Shown: positions 1 to 11,009, numbered from the stretch's first letter. The stretch: DNA of 64,000 nt from Dendrolimus kikuchii (GCA_019925095.2 CM034394.1:26524272-26588271), one strand, 5' to 3'. Notes: a model not told the origin generated them from the letters alone. Program-made: numbers and translations.

Positions 1-1092
1 TACTAGACGGTGTGAAATTTATAGCCCCCAGACACTCCTTGCTCCGTTATAGGTCTTTATTGCCGAAGTTCAGAGAAGTTGGGTCGTAACATTAAAGCCT
101 GTTGGGAATCGTAACAGGTTATTACAACAAATAGATAAAAAGTGGTTAAATTCTTTATATACTAACTTTGTACCGCAGCTTCATTTGCATTTTGAAAGGA
201 TATTACGTCACGAAGTGGGCACGTTATATAATTCTTACAAATGTCGAACTTAATTTTTAATTCACTTTCTAAAATTATCACAAAATAAGAAGCCCGATTT
301 GACAGTTCTCATTACAACATATTTGGGGATTGAAACCTCCAAATCGTTAAACAAGTTAATCGATTATCACAAGAAATCGATTAAAAATTATACGTCTTTA
401 TGATCGATTGATTTATTTTAAGTACTACTAGTACCTCACAAAATCGCTATAGAGCGTAAAAGTTTTATCTCACATCGGGTTTTGCTAACCGCATGCATTT
501 ATCACACATCACGAATCACGATTAATCTATTTTTTTTATTTTTTATTTTATCCATATAATATATATTTATTCAATCTTTTTGTTTCCAATACATATATGT
601 ACAATTATGTAGTATTGTTTTAGTATAAATACATAAATTATCCTACGATTTTGGAATAAATTCCTATATAGTTTTTCCTGAATCGAATTGAGTCAATGAA
701 CCACCGCAATATTCTGTAGCTTTGCACTTTTTTTATTCTGTTAGTTGGTTAATCGATTATTTATTGTTTATCGATATCTGTTATTTTATATTTTTTTAAA
801 TGGCAATTTAACACATCTAATCGTTTACTACCCGTGCGCAGAAGGTTTGTCGATAGCCTCATGATGTCACGCGTCGATGGTCATAATAGTAAGTGATACA
901 ATACAATAATAGTAACTAGTCATCGGCAAACCTTGTGCGCGTGGCTTATACTGTGTCACTGTCAAGTGTCATACGTCAGACACAGCTGTATGAACTCAGC
1001 TCCTTTGCCTGATATTGTGACGAATAAAACACATATGCATAAATTATTCCTTAAAATCAAGAAATATCGTACAACTACTATTCACATTATTC
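1..1092. other. AT-rich sequence, no gene recognised
   Basis: No coding pattern or known repeat was recognised. An imperfect inverted repeat of about 24 bp lies at 831-855 and 922-945 around CGCAGAAGGTTTGTCGAT. Confidence 0.4.
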
Positions 1093-1180
1093 ACTTATAG
1101 GTAGAATTAAACATTCTTTGAAAATAAAACTGCACAGTGAAACATCACGTTTCAAGTTCCCGCCAAAAAATCTAGTATAA
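1093..1180 (-). repeat. Possible family F 5' fragment
   Basis: The reverse strand resembles the 5' end of family F (TTTTTTGGCGGGAACT then TGTGCAGTTTTATTTTC), at roughly 75% by eye. It may be an old copy. Confidence 0.4.
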
Positions 1181-1560
1181 TCGTAATGGAGGTTATGTCA
1201 ATGTCAAACATTTATGGCCAAATTCTATTTACAGCCAAGTTCTTATAGAAAATGACAATCACATATGGGTTTCTAATGAAATAAGCTACTTAAACACACT
1301 GTAATTAGGGGTCATTCATTAATTACGTAAGGATGATTTTGATGATTTTTGATCCCTCCTACCCCCATGTAAGGACACATAAGATTTCTCGAACCCCCAA
1401 ATTTTTCGAAAAGGCTCAGTTATATTAAAATACAATGTTTAACATAAATCAAAGATACTTATTCTAAAAGTAAGAAAAATAAGATGAAAATCGAACTGCA
1501 TATTATAGAATGAAGAAAACCATTCGGCATCTGAAATAGAATTAGATTTCCAATATCATT

Positions 1561-1875
1561 TTATCCGTGCAGGAACGGAGAAAGAATACAATTTCCTGCG
1601 GCCGGGCGGCCTGTCGTAAGAGGCGACTTAACAACCCACAGCCAGGTGGTAGGGCATTTGCCCCACTGGATGGCTACCACCCCTGGTCTAAAGTATGTCG
1701 CCATAACAACCTTGGGTTGTGTTCCGGCATTAGTGACCAGGTTCCAGTTTCCCTTAAGAGAGCAGCAGCGCATTTGTAGCACCTTTAGTGTTGCAAATGT
1801 CCATAGGCGATGGTAACCGCTTTTCATCAAGTGGGCCGTCTGCCTGTCTGCTGATCTCCTGCAATAAAAAAAAAA
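1561..1875 (+). mobile_element. Family A retroposon
   Basis: Full-length copy of about 315 bp. It opens TTATCCGTGCAGGAACGGAG and ends CTGATCTCCTGCAATAAAA with a poly-A tract. Roughly 20 near-identical copies recur in this window on both strands. The poly-A end suggests spread by a LINE reverse transcriptase. No tRNA-like promoter boxes were seen. Confidence 0.8.
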
Positions 1876-2286
1876 TATATCAAATTTCGAATTGTAAAAT
1901 ATTACGTAAGAATGGGTTTTGGCCTTTTTGTGTTGTAAAAAGTTTTACAATTATGGTATCGTTGATATCCCTTGTAGGCAACGTTGTTTTGAAGATTTCT
2001 CTTTAAAACCGGTTCAGAAACTAAGAAACTAGTTACCTCTGGTTGTACAACGTCGGTTGTATCTCTTAAGTAACATATGTAACACTATTTAAGTAAATAT
2101 TTTTTTATAATAGAGCCGTCAGCCTGCTGTACTTTCGCAATAAAAATAAATATATATTAATACAAAGATCTTTACGCCCATATCTGTGATAATGACAAAG
2201 TCATTAAATCTAATACTATCTACATATTAATACGTGAAGCAAAAACTTTGTAGGCTTACGTAGGAGTACGAAATTTCGCACACTTA

Positions 2287-2487
2287 TCTATACTAATATT
2301 ATAAAGAGGTCAAGTTTGTGACTTTGTGAAGTTGTAGGGGGTAATCTTTGGATCTACTAAACCGATTTTAAAAATTATTTTACTGTTGGAAAGCTACGTT
2401 AACAGGGAGTGTCATAGGCTATATAATATGACGCTATATACCACGGGAGCGCGACAGAGCGCTGGTGAAACCGCGCCGGGCCGCTAG
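2287..2487 (+). mobile_element. Non-autonomous Helitron (201 bp)
   Basis: It begins TCTATACTAATATTATAAAG and ends GGGCCGCTAG, inserted between A and T without target duplication. The uninterrupted family E sequence at 33052/33053 (ACTTA then TAGTTTAT) is the empty site. Confidence 0.85.
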
Positions 2488-2695
2488 TAGTTTATATAGA
2501 GAAGAAGCGACAAATACTGTTTTTTTTAAATGTGCATAAAGAATGCATTAAATCAATAAAAAAAAACATTAAACACACTACCATGTATTTGACATACTCA
2601 CGCATATGTACTCTTTTGTATATTGTTGCCTTGTCGAACTCTGTGATTATAGAAGTACCTATAGTCTTTGACAACAAATTATTATGGTCGAATTT

Positions 2696-2969
2696 TGAGT
2701 TTTTGGCGGGAACTGCAAGGAGATGTTGTGCTGTGCAGTTTTATTTTCTAACAATGTGTAAAATTACTTTAAAATGAACAATAGTTGTAGGATATTGATA
2801 GTTTTTGAGTAGTAATTATGTGTCTTGTGAGAAATGTGAACTATATAGCCAAATGTGGCCTTACGAGTTTTCACAAGAACTCCGTTGAATGACGTCGATT
2901 GTAGCCTACAATACAATGGCGCCTGGCTTAAAGGCCTAGTTGCCAAGCCTTAAACATAAAAAAAAAATA
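2696..2969 (+). mobile_element. Family F poly-A retroposon
   Basis: It opens GAGTTTTTGGCGGGAACTG and ends in an A tract. It is flanked by GTCGAATTT and GTAGAATTT, a 9 bp duplication with one change. It sits inside family E. Confidence 0.75.
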
Positions 2970-3033
2970 GTAGAATTTCGACCACGGGCAACCACGGGTT
3001 ATAATAAATCTGTAAATGGTTCGAGTTGGTATA

Positions 3034-3505
3034 CATACATACATACATACATAACTTCACGCCAGTTCCCTTGCGGGGTAGGCACAAACAACAGAGCGCC
3101 ATTTAGGCTTATTCTTACACACCTCACTTGCTTCTTTGACATTCATAACTCTTGTCATGCACGCTCGTCTGTTCTTAAGGCTCCTGACATCACCTTCTGC
3201 TAGTACACGATCAATTTGATCATGGAAGGTGTGTCGTGGCCTTCCACGACTTCTGCATCCATCCAATTTGCATTGTCATTCTTTCATCATGCATTCTTTC
3301 CACATGCCCGAACCACCGGAGCATTCCTTTCCTTACCTTCACCCCGACACTCTCCTTCTTACTTCGGTATTAGGAACGCGGTCCGCGAGCGTCACTCCGC
3401 AGATTTTGCGCAGTGCTCGCATCTCGACCGCGTTTACTCTACTTTCATGCTCTCTCTTCCATACCCAACTCTCGCTTCCATACGTGAGCGTAGGTACCAG
3501 CACCT
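3034..3505 (-). mobile_element. RTE-type LINE 3' end, copy 1
   Basis: 5'-truncated copy encoding the C-terminal end of a reverse transcriptase (minus strand, motifs RWFGHVERM and [10 protein letters not shown]). The stop codon is followed almost at once by a (TATG)n tail. It is flanked by the duplication AGTTGGTATA (3024-3033, 3506-3515). Confidence 0.88.
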
Positions 3506-3544
3506 AGTTGGTATATTGCGTTTAAAAATGTGAAAAAATATCAG

Positions 3545-3714
3545 ATGCAGAAGGTGATGTTAGGAGCCTTAAGAACAGACGAGCGTGCATGACAAGAGTT
3601 ATGAATGTCAAAGAAGCAAGTGAGGTGTGTAAGAATAAGCCTAAATGGCGCTCTGTTGTTCGTGCCTACCCCGCAAGGGAACAGGCGTGACGTTATGTAT
3701 GTATGTATGTATGT
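3545..3714 (+). mobile_element. RTE-type LINE 3' end, copy 2
   Basis: Short 5'-truncated copy with tail GTTATGTATGTATG. It is flanked by AAAAAATATCAG (3533-3544, 3715-3726) and inserted close to copy 1 in the same host repeat, in opposite orientation. Confidence 0.85.
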
Positions 3715-4085
3715 AAAAAATATCAGGGGGGTAATCGGGACCAGGAGATACCGAAAATGCATTTTTTAGAATTTTTGTCTGTCTGTCTGCCTGTTAGAAC
3801 GTCACGTGAAAACTACTGAACGGATTTAAACGAAACTCGATACAGAGTTAGCTGATATCCCAGCTCGTAACTTAGGATACTTCTTATCCCGATAAAATTA
3901 AATGTCGTTTCCATGGAATAAACGGATTAGCAAAATAGATGGAGCTGCAATCGCGTTTTTTCAATTCACTAACAAATACCTACGTTGTCATAAACAACAT
4001 CTCATTCATTGTATTATTTCAAATCAGGTTGGCTGCGACTCGCCTCTATGTCTCGCTGCGCAGTTGTTGTGCTTTAGGTAAAACA

Positions 4086-4191
4086 TACATACATACATAG
4101 CTTCACGCCAGTTCCCTTGCGGGGTAGGCACGAACAACAGAGCGCCATTCAGGCTTGTTCTTACACACCTCACTCGCTTCTTTGACATTCA
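4086..4191 (-). mobile_element. RTE-type LINE 3' end, copy 3
   Basis: Only the last ~105 bp are present. It is flanked by TAGGTAAAACA (4075-4085, 4192-4202). Confidence 0.8.
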
Positions 4192-4226
4192 TAGGTAAAA
4201 CACCGAATTAAATTGGTATATACGTA

Positions 4227-4600
4227 ACATAGAGAGGAAAAAGCTTGTGTGGAGACTCAGAGAAGTTGCACGGGCAACACCCACTACCCACTAAAATCAC
4301 CCTCCTCCCATGTGCCCCGCGCTTTTTATGTAGGAAAGGCTGAGACTTAGAACGTAGTTACGCCGAGTCCGATACAGCGCAAAAAGTGCCTGAATGTGCC
4401 CCGGGAATCAGAACACATCCACTTCGTCAGCGGGGGTGATGAATCCTTTGCTCCCTTGATAGCTAAAGGCCCCCCGAAGCGGTATTATTCAAGGTGGGAA
4501 GTCATGCGCATACCTGCGTCTCCGGATGCCAGCCAACCGCCGGCGTCCGCGTGGAGTCGCATTAGCACGCGCAATAATACTCCCCTCCCTACTGTTGGCA
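4227..4600 (+). repeat. Family C GC-rich repeat
   Basis: Related in reverse to 7815-8205 and in part to 17460-17680 (shared run CCCACTAAAA..CCCTCCTCCC and the GCGCTTTT stretch). Family C looks like the long middle of a parent element from which family A is a deletion product. Confidence 0.6.
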
Positions 4601-4624
4601 AGTTATACTATCTCCGGGTAAGAC

Positions 4625-5040
4625 ATATGTTAAAAAAAATTAGGGATCCCTACTAAAAATCCAATAATGTAACCCAAGGTGTCAAGAATTACTTAAAATA
4701 TTCTTTACATCGCGTGCGCTGCGAAAACCATTCATGATAGAATAAAATAATGTACTACGACTTTGCAGAACTCATCGTTATTTACAAAAAGAGTTAGTAG
4801 ATGTCTAACTATTATAGTTATGCCGCAATAAGTGTTCTTTTATTTTAAAGTTTTTATTGAAATGCCGCCGCTAGAAAAGGCTTTTTATTTGTATCTTGGT
4901 ATTCATCCTTATCAAAATAAATTACTTCATATTCAAGACTGCTTCAATACCTTTATAAAAAATTTTGAATTATTCAATTCGGACATTCCATGCGAAAGAT
5001 ATCAAAAATGTAAATATTATAAAAAAGTTGCGTGGTCGCC
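4625..5040 (+). mobile_element. Helitron interior fragment with small ORF
   Basis: It matches the interior of the larger Helitrons at 23700-24090 and 45990-46400 (TTAGGGATCCCTACTAAAA, CGCGTGCGCTGCGAAAAC). The conserved ATG frame at 4862 gives [17 protein letters not shown]. The ends were not found. Confidence 0.65.
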
Positions 5041-5044
5041 GCTC

Positions 5045-6004
5045 ACACTGCTCGGTTAGCTAGGCAGCACTTTATGCGATTTGGGAGTCACTGGGGTACG
5101 GACCGTACGGGAGGGGGGAGTCAATGTCTAGAAATGAAGTGGCGCTCGGCTCACTCGCGCGGTCGGTTCCCTACGCAAAGGTCGTGTGTGGAATCTAATA
5201 ATTTTAGCTTGAAAATATTTTGAATTCGCTTAGTAAGTAAAAAAAGTTCTGGTTGCTAGTATTAGATATAACACTTTATAAGAGAGCTACTATTAAGGAG
5301 GAGTATGAAAATAAATCTATCCATTGTACTTAAAAAACATCGGATTATTATAATATTATATTTTTTCCTTCCTTATTACGGACGATTGTTGGAAGTAAAT
5401 GTTTTAATAAAACATAATTATAACATTGCACTGGTCAACGACCGAACTATCCAAGGGCGTATATATCATTTGGGAGGAGGCCAAGAGTAATTCACGGGTT
5501 GGCCTTGCTTTAAGAAGTTCCTTGACAGATTTTTGGGTCGAAACAGCCATGGGATATTAACGTCATAGTGATTTGTTTAGTTTAGTTCCGATCTCCCTTT
5601 TGAGAGCGGCAGCACATTGCTCGCTACGTTCGGAATTTAAAAAAAATATCAGTTTGACACTTTTAAATCATTTCCAGAAAAATTCCCGCGATATTACCGG
5701 GATAAAAAGTGGCGTAGATTTTAAGTCTAAGAATTTGCTGTCGAACAGCGAAAACTGGATCGAAATCGGCCTAGTAGTTTCTACGTGAGTCCCGAACAAA
5801 CCGACAAGAAATCTAAAAAAAAATGCATCGTATTCTCCGTCGTTTGTCCTATACTACTCCTACTAACATGATAAACGCTAAAGTTTGTAAGAATATTTGT
5901 TAGTCTTTCACGCAAAAACTACTCATTGGATTTTGATGAACCAAATAATATAGCTTACACATCAGAATAAAACACAAAGGCTATAATTTATAAAGATATA
6001 GTGT
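5045..6004. other. No gene recognised
   Basis: Mixed GC-rich (5045-5190) and AT-rich sequence. A short family A-like piece (GATCTCCCTTTTGAGAGCGG) lies near 5590. The part at 5690-5800 resembles the unit at 55090-55200. Confidence 0.4.
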
Positions 6005-6015
6005 GAATTATCCAA

Positions 6016-6450
6016 ATCTGCGGAGTGACGCTCGCGGACCGCGTTCGTAATACCGAAGTAAGAAAGAGACTTGATCTGAAAGAGAGTGTCGGGGTCTTAG
6101 ATCATATAAACGTCATATCTCAATGGTCGGGGTGAAGGTAAGGAAAGGAATGCTCCGGTGGTTCGGGCATGTGGAAACAATGCATGATGAAAGAATGACT
6201 AAACAGATATACAATGCAAAGTGGATGGATGCAGTAGTCGTGGAAGACCACGACACACCTTCCATGATCAAATTGATCGTGTACTAGCAGAAGGTGATGT
6301 CAAGAGCCTTAAGAACAGACGAGCTTGCATGACGAGAGTTATGAATGTCAAAGAAGCAAGTGAGGTGTGTAAGAATAAGCCTAAATGGCGCTCTGTTGTT
6401 CGTGCCTACCCCGCAAGGAAACTGGCGTGAAGTTATGTATGTATGTATGT
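6016..6450 (+). mobile_element. RTE-type LINE 3' end, copy 4
   Basis: Truncated reverse transcriptase end with the (TATG)n tail. It is flanked by GAATTATCCAA (6005-6015, 6451-6461). A short unrelated insertion (TTAGATCATATAAACGTC) breaks the frame near 6098. Confidence 0.87.
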
Positions 6451-6461
6451 GAATTATCCAA

Positions 6462-7040
6462 AATATAATATAGTATATTTCAGTAGTTTTTTTTTATAGC
6501 TTCAACGTTAAACACGGCATGTTTGGAATTGATATGTACATCTTATTCACCATCCGACTCTATAATATAGCCCCTATGTCGATGAAAGACCACAAAAGTG
6601 TATTGTAGTAGTGATAGTTAAATGAAGGCGGAATATTTTGTCACTACAAATCGCCGGAAATGGCGAGTAATTTGACCCGGCCAGCTGATGGCCGTGGAAG
6701 GTCATCGTTGAACATCTGGTTTCCTCATTTAATGTACAGTCACACCTCTACTATCTATATATATACATATTTTCGTATATGGATACAGAAGAAAGTTTTA
6801 AAAGCTTTAAAAAAAATGCTGGAACAATATTCCACCCCTATAAAAAATGTTAAAAGTACTCATGGATATAGACTTTAAACTTAAAAAGTTCTTATATGAC
6901 CATCAAGTGCGCCAGCTCGATCTTGTCGTGAAATCTTGTAGTAGTAGTAACTATTGTGACATTTTTTTTTCAATTTTATTCAATATTCGCCTAATGTAAA
7001 TTAAATTGACATTTTATTTATGTAATTTTCGTATAATTGT
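6462..7040. other. AT-rich, no feature recognised
   Basis: No coding or repeat pattern could be supported here. Confidence 0.4.
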
Positions 7041-7495
7041 ATATTCATTTTTTTGTAGTTAACTATTTGAGCCAATTTTTATTTTTACATACATACATAC
7101 ATACATAACTTCACGCCAGTTCCCTTGCGGGGTAGGCACGAACAACAGAGCGCCATTCTTACACACCTCACTTGCTTCTTTGACATTCATAACTCTTGTC
7201 ATGCACGCTCGTCTGTTCTTAAGGCTTCTGACATCTCCTTCTGCTAGTACACGATCAATTTGATCATGGAAGGTGTGTCGTGGCCTTCCACGACTTCTGC
7301 ATCCATCCACTTTTGCATTGTATATCTGTTTAGTCATTCTTTCATCATGCATTCTTTCCACATTTTTATTTTTATTATCTAAATTATTTTTTAGTGGAAA
7401 CTTGATTGATATATGTATTCATTTTGTGTTTTATATTTAAGAATATCAATTATTGTATGTTACCCAAACAAATTAATTAAATAAATAAATACCTT
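7041..7495 (+). repeat. Family J repeat interrupted by an RTE copy
   Basis: It shares TTTTTTAGTGGAAACTT..ATTGTATGTT with repeats at 32525-32961 (same strand) and 34082-34391 (reverse). It is split by the RTE element at 7088-7361. Confidence 0.65.
7088..7361 (-). mobile_element. RTE-type LINE 3' end, copy 5
   Basis: Truncated copy with the tail facing left. It is flanked by ATTTTTATTTTTA (7075-7087, 7362-7374). Confidence 0.85.
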
Positions 7496-7814
7496 CTTAC
7501 CTTATTAAAAAGTAACGACCACGAACGAAGACTTTTTTTTTCGCCTTCTCCTCCATCATGAGTCAAGATAGAGGTCTTTTTATTATTTTCTTTTTTTTTA
7601 TTTATCTTATTACTACTATACACAGGGTAAGGGGTTATTTATTTCTTATTTTTTCTTACTTTTTTCTTATTTTTCTTTTCAAAACTCTTATATCTATTAC
7701 ATTTGGTACCAATTCTAATTTACACTTTTATATTTTCTCTATATCTATTTGTCGAACGAAGGTTTAGTGACATCATTTCGATGATTCCAATGTATATTTG
7801 TATAGAAGTCGAGA
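7496..7814. other. T-rich sequence, no gene
   Basis: Low-complexity T-rich sequence. Its open frames have the biased composition of simple sequence. Confidence 0.4.
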
Positions 7815-8205
7815 TGAGACGCTAATTTTGTACACTGACGACGGTTACGGTATGGCTCGCTCATGGGGGGCCTTTAGCTTGCTAGGAGAGCAAAGGACCT
7901 TCTACCTCCGCACAACGAAGTGGGGTGTGTTCTCCCAGGGCACACTCCAGGCACTTTATTGCGCTGGATCGGCTGGGCGTAACTATGTTCTAAATCTCAG
8001 CCTTTCCAACACAAACAAAAGCGCAGGGTCGTCAGGGAGGAGGGGGTTTTTAGTGGGTATTGGGGTTGCTCGCTCGTGCAGCAACGCTCGGAGTCTTCCG
8101 CACTATTCTGTGAAGTCGATCGCGGACGGGGCACTGCTAAGAGCATACTATTGCTGCAGTGTTATCGCCCCCGACCGACGCGTGTCGTTCCCCTAGCAAC
8201 GACCC
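7815..8205 (-). repeat. Family C repeat
   Basis: Reverse orientation relative to 4227-4600 and 17460-17680. Shared runs include GTTATCGCCCCCGACCGACG and AGTCTTCCGCACTATTCTGT. It lies next to a family A copy on the same strand, as expected if both are parts of one longer element. Confidence 0.65.
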
Positions 8206-8308
8206 AGTTTGTGCGTAAATCGGTTAAGCATTTTCCCTCGCCTCAAAACAAAAAAAAAATGTCTCTCTCATGGCCGGTTCCTATATCTTATCAATCGTTC
8301 GTTTGCAT

Positions 8309-8588
8309 TTTTTTTTATTGCAGAAGTCCAGCAGACAGGCAGACGGCCCACTTAATGGAAAGCGGTTACCATCGCCTATGGACATATGCAACACCAAAGG
8401 TGCTACAAATGCGCTGCTGCTCTCTTAAGGGAGACTGGAACCTGGTCACTAATGCCGGAACACAACTGAAGATTGTTATGGCGACATACTCTAGACGAGG
8501 AGTGGTAGCCATCCAGTCGGGCAAATGCCCTACCACCTGGCTGTGTGTGGTTTTGTTTTGAAATTGTATTCTTTCTTGCACGGATAAA
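8309..8588 (-). mobile_element. Family A retroposon, internally shortened
   Basis: Minus-strand copy whose 5' part lacks the CCTGCGG..GGCGAC block. The flank CACAACTACTAGACCAAGTA also flanks the family A copy at 56027, so both derive from one insertion that was later duplicated. Confidence 0.8.
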
Positions 8589-8650
8589 ACACAACTACTA
8601 GACCAAGTAATCATTAGTATTCATATTGATATCTGAAACTATTTTAAGCA

Positions 8651-8747
8651 TAAGTCTAGTTTTAGTTAGTTGAAATAGTACTTACACAGTGACAATGAGA
8701 TCTGGTATGAGCGTGGCGATGGAATGAGGACCAGCCCCAGCCAGAAG
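8651..8747 (-). pseudogene. Inverted partial copy of ATP8A exon 20 plus intron donor
   Basis: On the minus strand this stretch matches the 3' half of exon 20, its GTAAGT donor and the next roughly 30 intron bases, at about 95% by eye. One base is missing in the stretch corresponding to ATCCCGATCGCC, which breaks the frame. Homology continues to lower coordinates into the same intron, including CACAACTACTAGACCAAGTA and the family A copy seen at 56027. It looks like a rearranged fragment of a duplicated gene rather than a usable exon. Confidence 0.85.
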
Positions 8748-8845
8748 GTGGTAGGACCTGGCTGTGGGTTGTTAAGTCGCCTCTTACGACAGGCTGCCCG
8801 GCCGCAGGAAATTGTATTCTTTCTCCGTTCCTGCACGGATAAAAT
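8748..8845 (-). mobile_element. Family A fragment joined to the exon 20 copy
   Basis: Only the 5' third of family A is present, to GGTGGTAGG. The junction with the exon fragment shares CCAG, so a microhomology-based rearrangement is possible. Confidence 0.75.
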
Positions 8846-9039
8846 TGCATTCCTATAGGTTGCAATTTGACATAAAGTCCATACTGAGACTAATGTCTAA
8901 CTACCGATGTTAAAGCAATTGAATGAGTAGAAACATTAAGAACATAGAATAATTCGAAGCTGCTAGGGGAATTGAAATATCCGCTTTTGTAGATTCGTAT
9001 TACGAACTAGCCAAACTTCGTTCGTGTCGCAGAGGTGAT

Positions 9040-9260
9040 ACAAAACAAAAAACGCGACTGCAGCGCCACCTTTGACTTCCAAAAAGAGGATCTCGATTCG
9101 TCTGTATGTTGTTTTTTATCTTCTTTACTCGATTGCTCCGTCAATTGTGAACCGATTTTCAAATTTTTGAATTGAAAAGGTATACTCCCGAATTGTTCCC
9201 ATAGTCACCATGTCAGAATCTAATGATTGGATCCCAGGGAATTCCAGAGAAAAAAAACAA
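9040..9260 (+). repeat. Dispersed repeat, GACTTC-AAAAGAGG type
   Basis: It resembles the unit at 16265-16560 (ACTTCCAAAAAGAGGATCTC, then a run with CCGATT). It is probably an old mobile element remnant. Confidence 0.45.
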
Positions 9261-9557
9261 AATTGATTTCAAACTGTCAGGTTATGTTTTACTTCATTAT
9301 TAATAATAATAATAATAAATTGACGAAAAATAATGTAACATTTTAAAATTATTGTATAGTGTAATGTTATTATGGACCAAATAAAAAGGCTTTTTATTTT
9401 TATTTATGTTTTACTTCGTACAAAATTCTTTTGCTTATACTCGTCTATCCTACGGAAACGATGTTATTTATCGGGGTAAAAAGTATCCTAAGTTATGACC
9501 TGGGATATAAGATAGCTCTGTGTCGAGTTTCATTTAAACGCGTTCAGTAGTTTTAAT

Positions 9558-10371
9558 TTTTTTTTTTTGGACTTGAAGCGAAGGCGCTCGAGCCCGTGGG
9601 GGCAACTTGCTCGAGGGAGCTCCCTAAGGAGTTTTACCTCGGCTGGACCGTTGCCATGAGAGGAGGATGAATTTAATGATGCCCACCATAGGGCGACACA
9701 AAGCACTAATTGAGAACGGGCGACTGGTAATATAAAGCCCGAGGGGAAGGATCCCGGCGAGCCGGGATCGGTGGTTCGCGGCGGCCTACGCTATCTTACT
9801 GCCGTTTCGCAACGTGTTATGGCTGGGAGAGAAGAAACGGCGAAAGAAACTTCCCAGCAACACGCCTAGTCTATCCTGTGGGGGGAGCTATGTCTCCTAG
9901 CGTCCCTCGCGGGGACGTGGAGAGGTCTTGACTGGCGGCGTCTGAGACGCCGCCGTCTGTGTCTGTCTGTCGGTGCCTGCCAGCCTACCGTTCTAACCGT
10001 AGGTGGGCTGATCCGGGCCAGCCGTTTCGTAATAACGTCGACTCTGTCCGTCAGGACGTTACGCGGTCGTCGAACAAGAGCCTTTCGACGAGGCTTATAA
10101 TCTGACGCGGACACGACGAGCGGATTTCGATGGTGCGGCGCGAGATCGAAATACTTACGCGAGAGCGACGTAATGTAGTTTTCGATGGAGGGAAGCTCCA
10201 GATCGCGATGGAGGTCGACGTTACGCATATAGAGGGGAGCACCGACGGCCCTGCGCATGAATTTATTCTGCACGATTTGCAGTTTATCTAAAAAGGCAGG
10301 CTTGGTATGGCCGAATACCACACTCGCGTATGTCATGATCGGGCGGATTGTAGTTTTCAAGTGATCGTACA
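9558..10371 (-). mobile_element. Jockey-type LINE 3' end
   Basis: On the minus strand the reading frame 10360-9866 gives TIRPIMTYASVVFGH and RNVDLHRDLELPSIENYI, then RRPRNVLTD, the C-terminal part of a Jockey-clade reverse transcriptase. A GC-rich 3' UTR and a poly-A tract (T run at 9560) follow. Its upstream side is cut by a SINE at about 10372. The end of the frame is Arg/His-rich and may be past a frameshift. Confidence 0.85.
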
Positions 10372-10545
10372 GACAAGTTGTGGTAGCGTAATGGCTAGCG
10401 CACGCGCCCTAAACTTAAAGGGCGCGGGTTCGATCCTGGCCGGAACGCATGTACCACTTGGGCAGTTTTCTGACCTAATGTGCATCTTGTTACAATTACC
10501 ACGTGCTAACAACGGTGAAGGGAAACATCGTGATGCAACCTGCAT
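10372..10545 (+). mobile_element. tRNA-derived SINE, family S1
   Basis: The head has TAATGGCTAGCGCACGCG (A-box region) and GGGTTCGATCCTGGCC (B box), typical of polymerase III promoters of tRNA-derived SINEs. The body holds ACTTGGGCAGTTTTCTGACC. Other copies: 32205-32490, 40875-41085 and 49400-49680 (all reverse). Confidence 0.85.
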
Positions 10546-10797
10546 ATCGGCCTCTGTGGTTGAGCGGGCTAAGCCTTTGCCGGCCTACCTCACTACAACG
10601 CAGAGGCTCCGGGTTCGATTGCTGGTATAGTAAATTTCGGAAACGTATTTTCTCGGTTATTTACTATGGTCTAGGTGTCTGGGATCGGCCCCAGAGAAGT
10701 CCGTTGTATATTACCCATAACACAAGAGTAACTTGCTTAATTGGGGGATATACAATGTGTGTGTTTGTCTGCCGATTATTATTATGACTATTATTAT
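10546..10797 (+). mobile_element. tRNA-derived SINE, family S2
   Basis: It has TGAGCGGGCTAAGCC (A box) and CCGGGTTCGATTGCTGG (B box), a body with GGTCTAGGTGTCTGGGATCG, and an (ATT)n end. It directly follows S1, making a dimer. Other copies: 16903-17150 (reverse), 24343-24470 and 57052-57208 (reverse). Confidence 0.85.
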
Positions 10798-11009
10798 ACA
10801 ATCCAGCCTATATTGAGTTTCATTTTAAAAGAATCAATTGCCACCAATAATAGTAGTATTTAAAATTAAACATTGAGGCTATTTTAGGAATGAGCTAGCT
10901 CAACCACAGAGACCGTCAATTTTTGAGATTGTATGATTATTATTAACGTTATTTACAATTAAACTATACATAGAAGAAATAAATACAGAAAGTGCGTATT
11001 GGTGCTATT

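Larger units (their letters stand above)
2219..2995 (+). mobile_element. Family E Helitron-like element, doubly interrupted
   Basis: It starts A|TC-TACATATTAATACGTGAAG, as other family E copies do. It is split by a Helitron at 2287-2487 and a family F retroposon at 2696-2969. Sequence resumes with GAATTTCGACCACGGG, but the terminal CTAG seen in other copies is not intact here. Confidence 0.7.

Noticed and set aside
1561..1830. Recurring ~70-120 residue frames such as [10 protein letters not shown] and [11 protein letters not shown] on both strands
   Set aside because: They coincide with family A retroposons at about 20 places and read in several frames on both strands. The sequence is conserved because the copies are young, not because it codes.
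2532..2777. 81-residue frame MHKECIKSIKKNIKH, with a relative at 21683
   Set aside because: Both are in family E Helitron-like repeats. The frame diverges after the first 30 residues and runs into unrelated insertions.
3216..3533. Frames of 90-120 residues with [16 protein letters not shown]
   Set aside because: These are antisense readings of the RTE LINE coding end.
10378..10440. A tRNA gene
   Set aside because: A and B boxes are present, but the sequence does not fold into a full cloverleaf by eye, continues into a SINE body and recurs in SINE copies.
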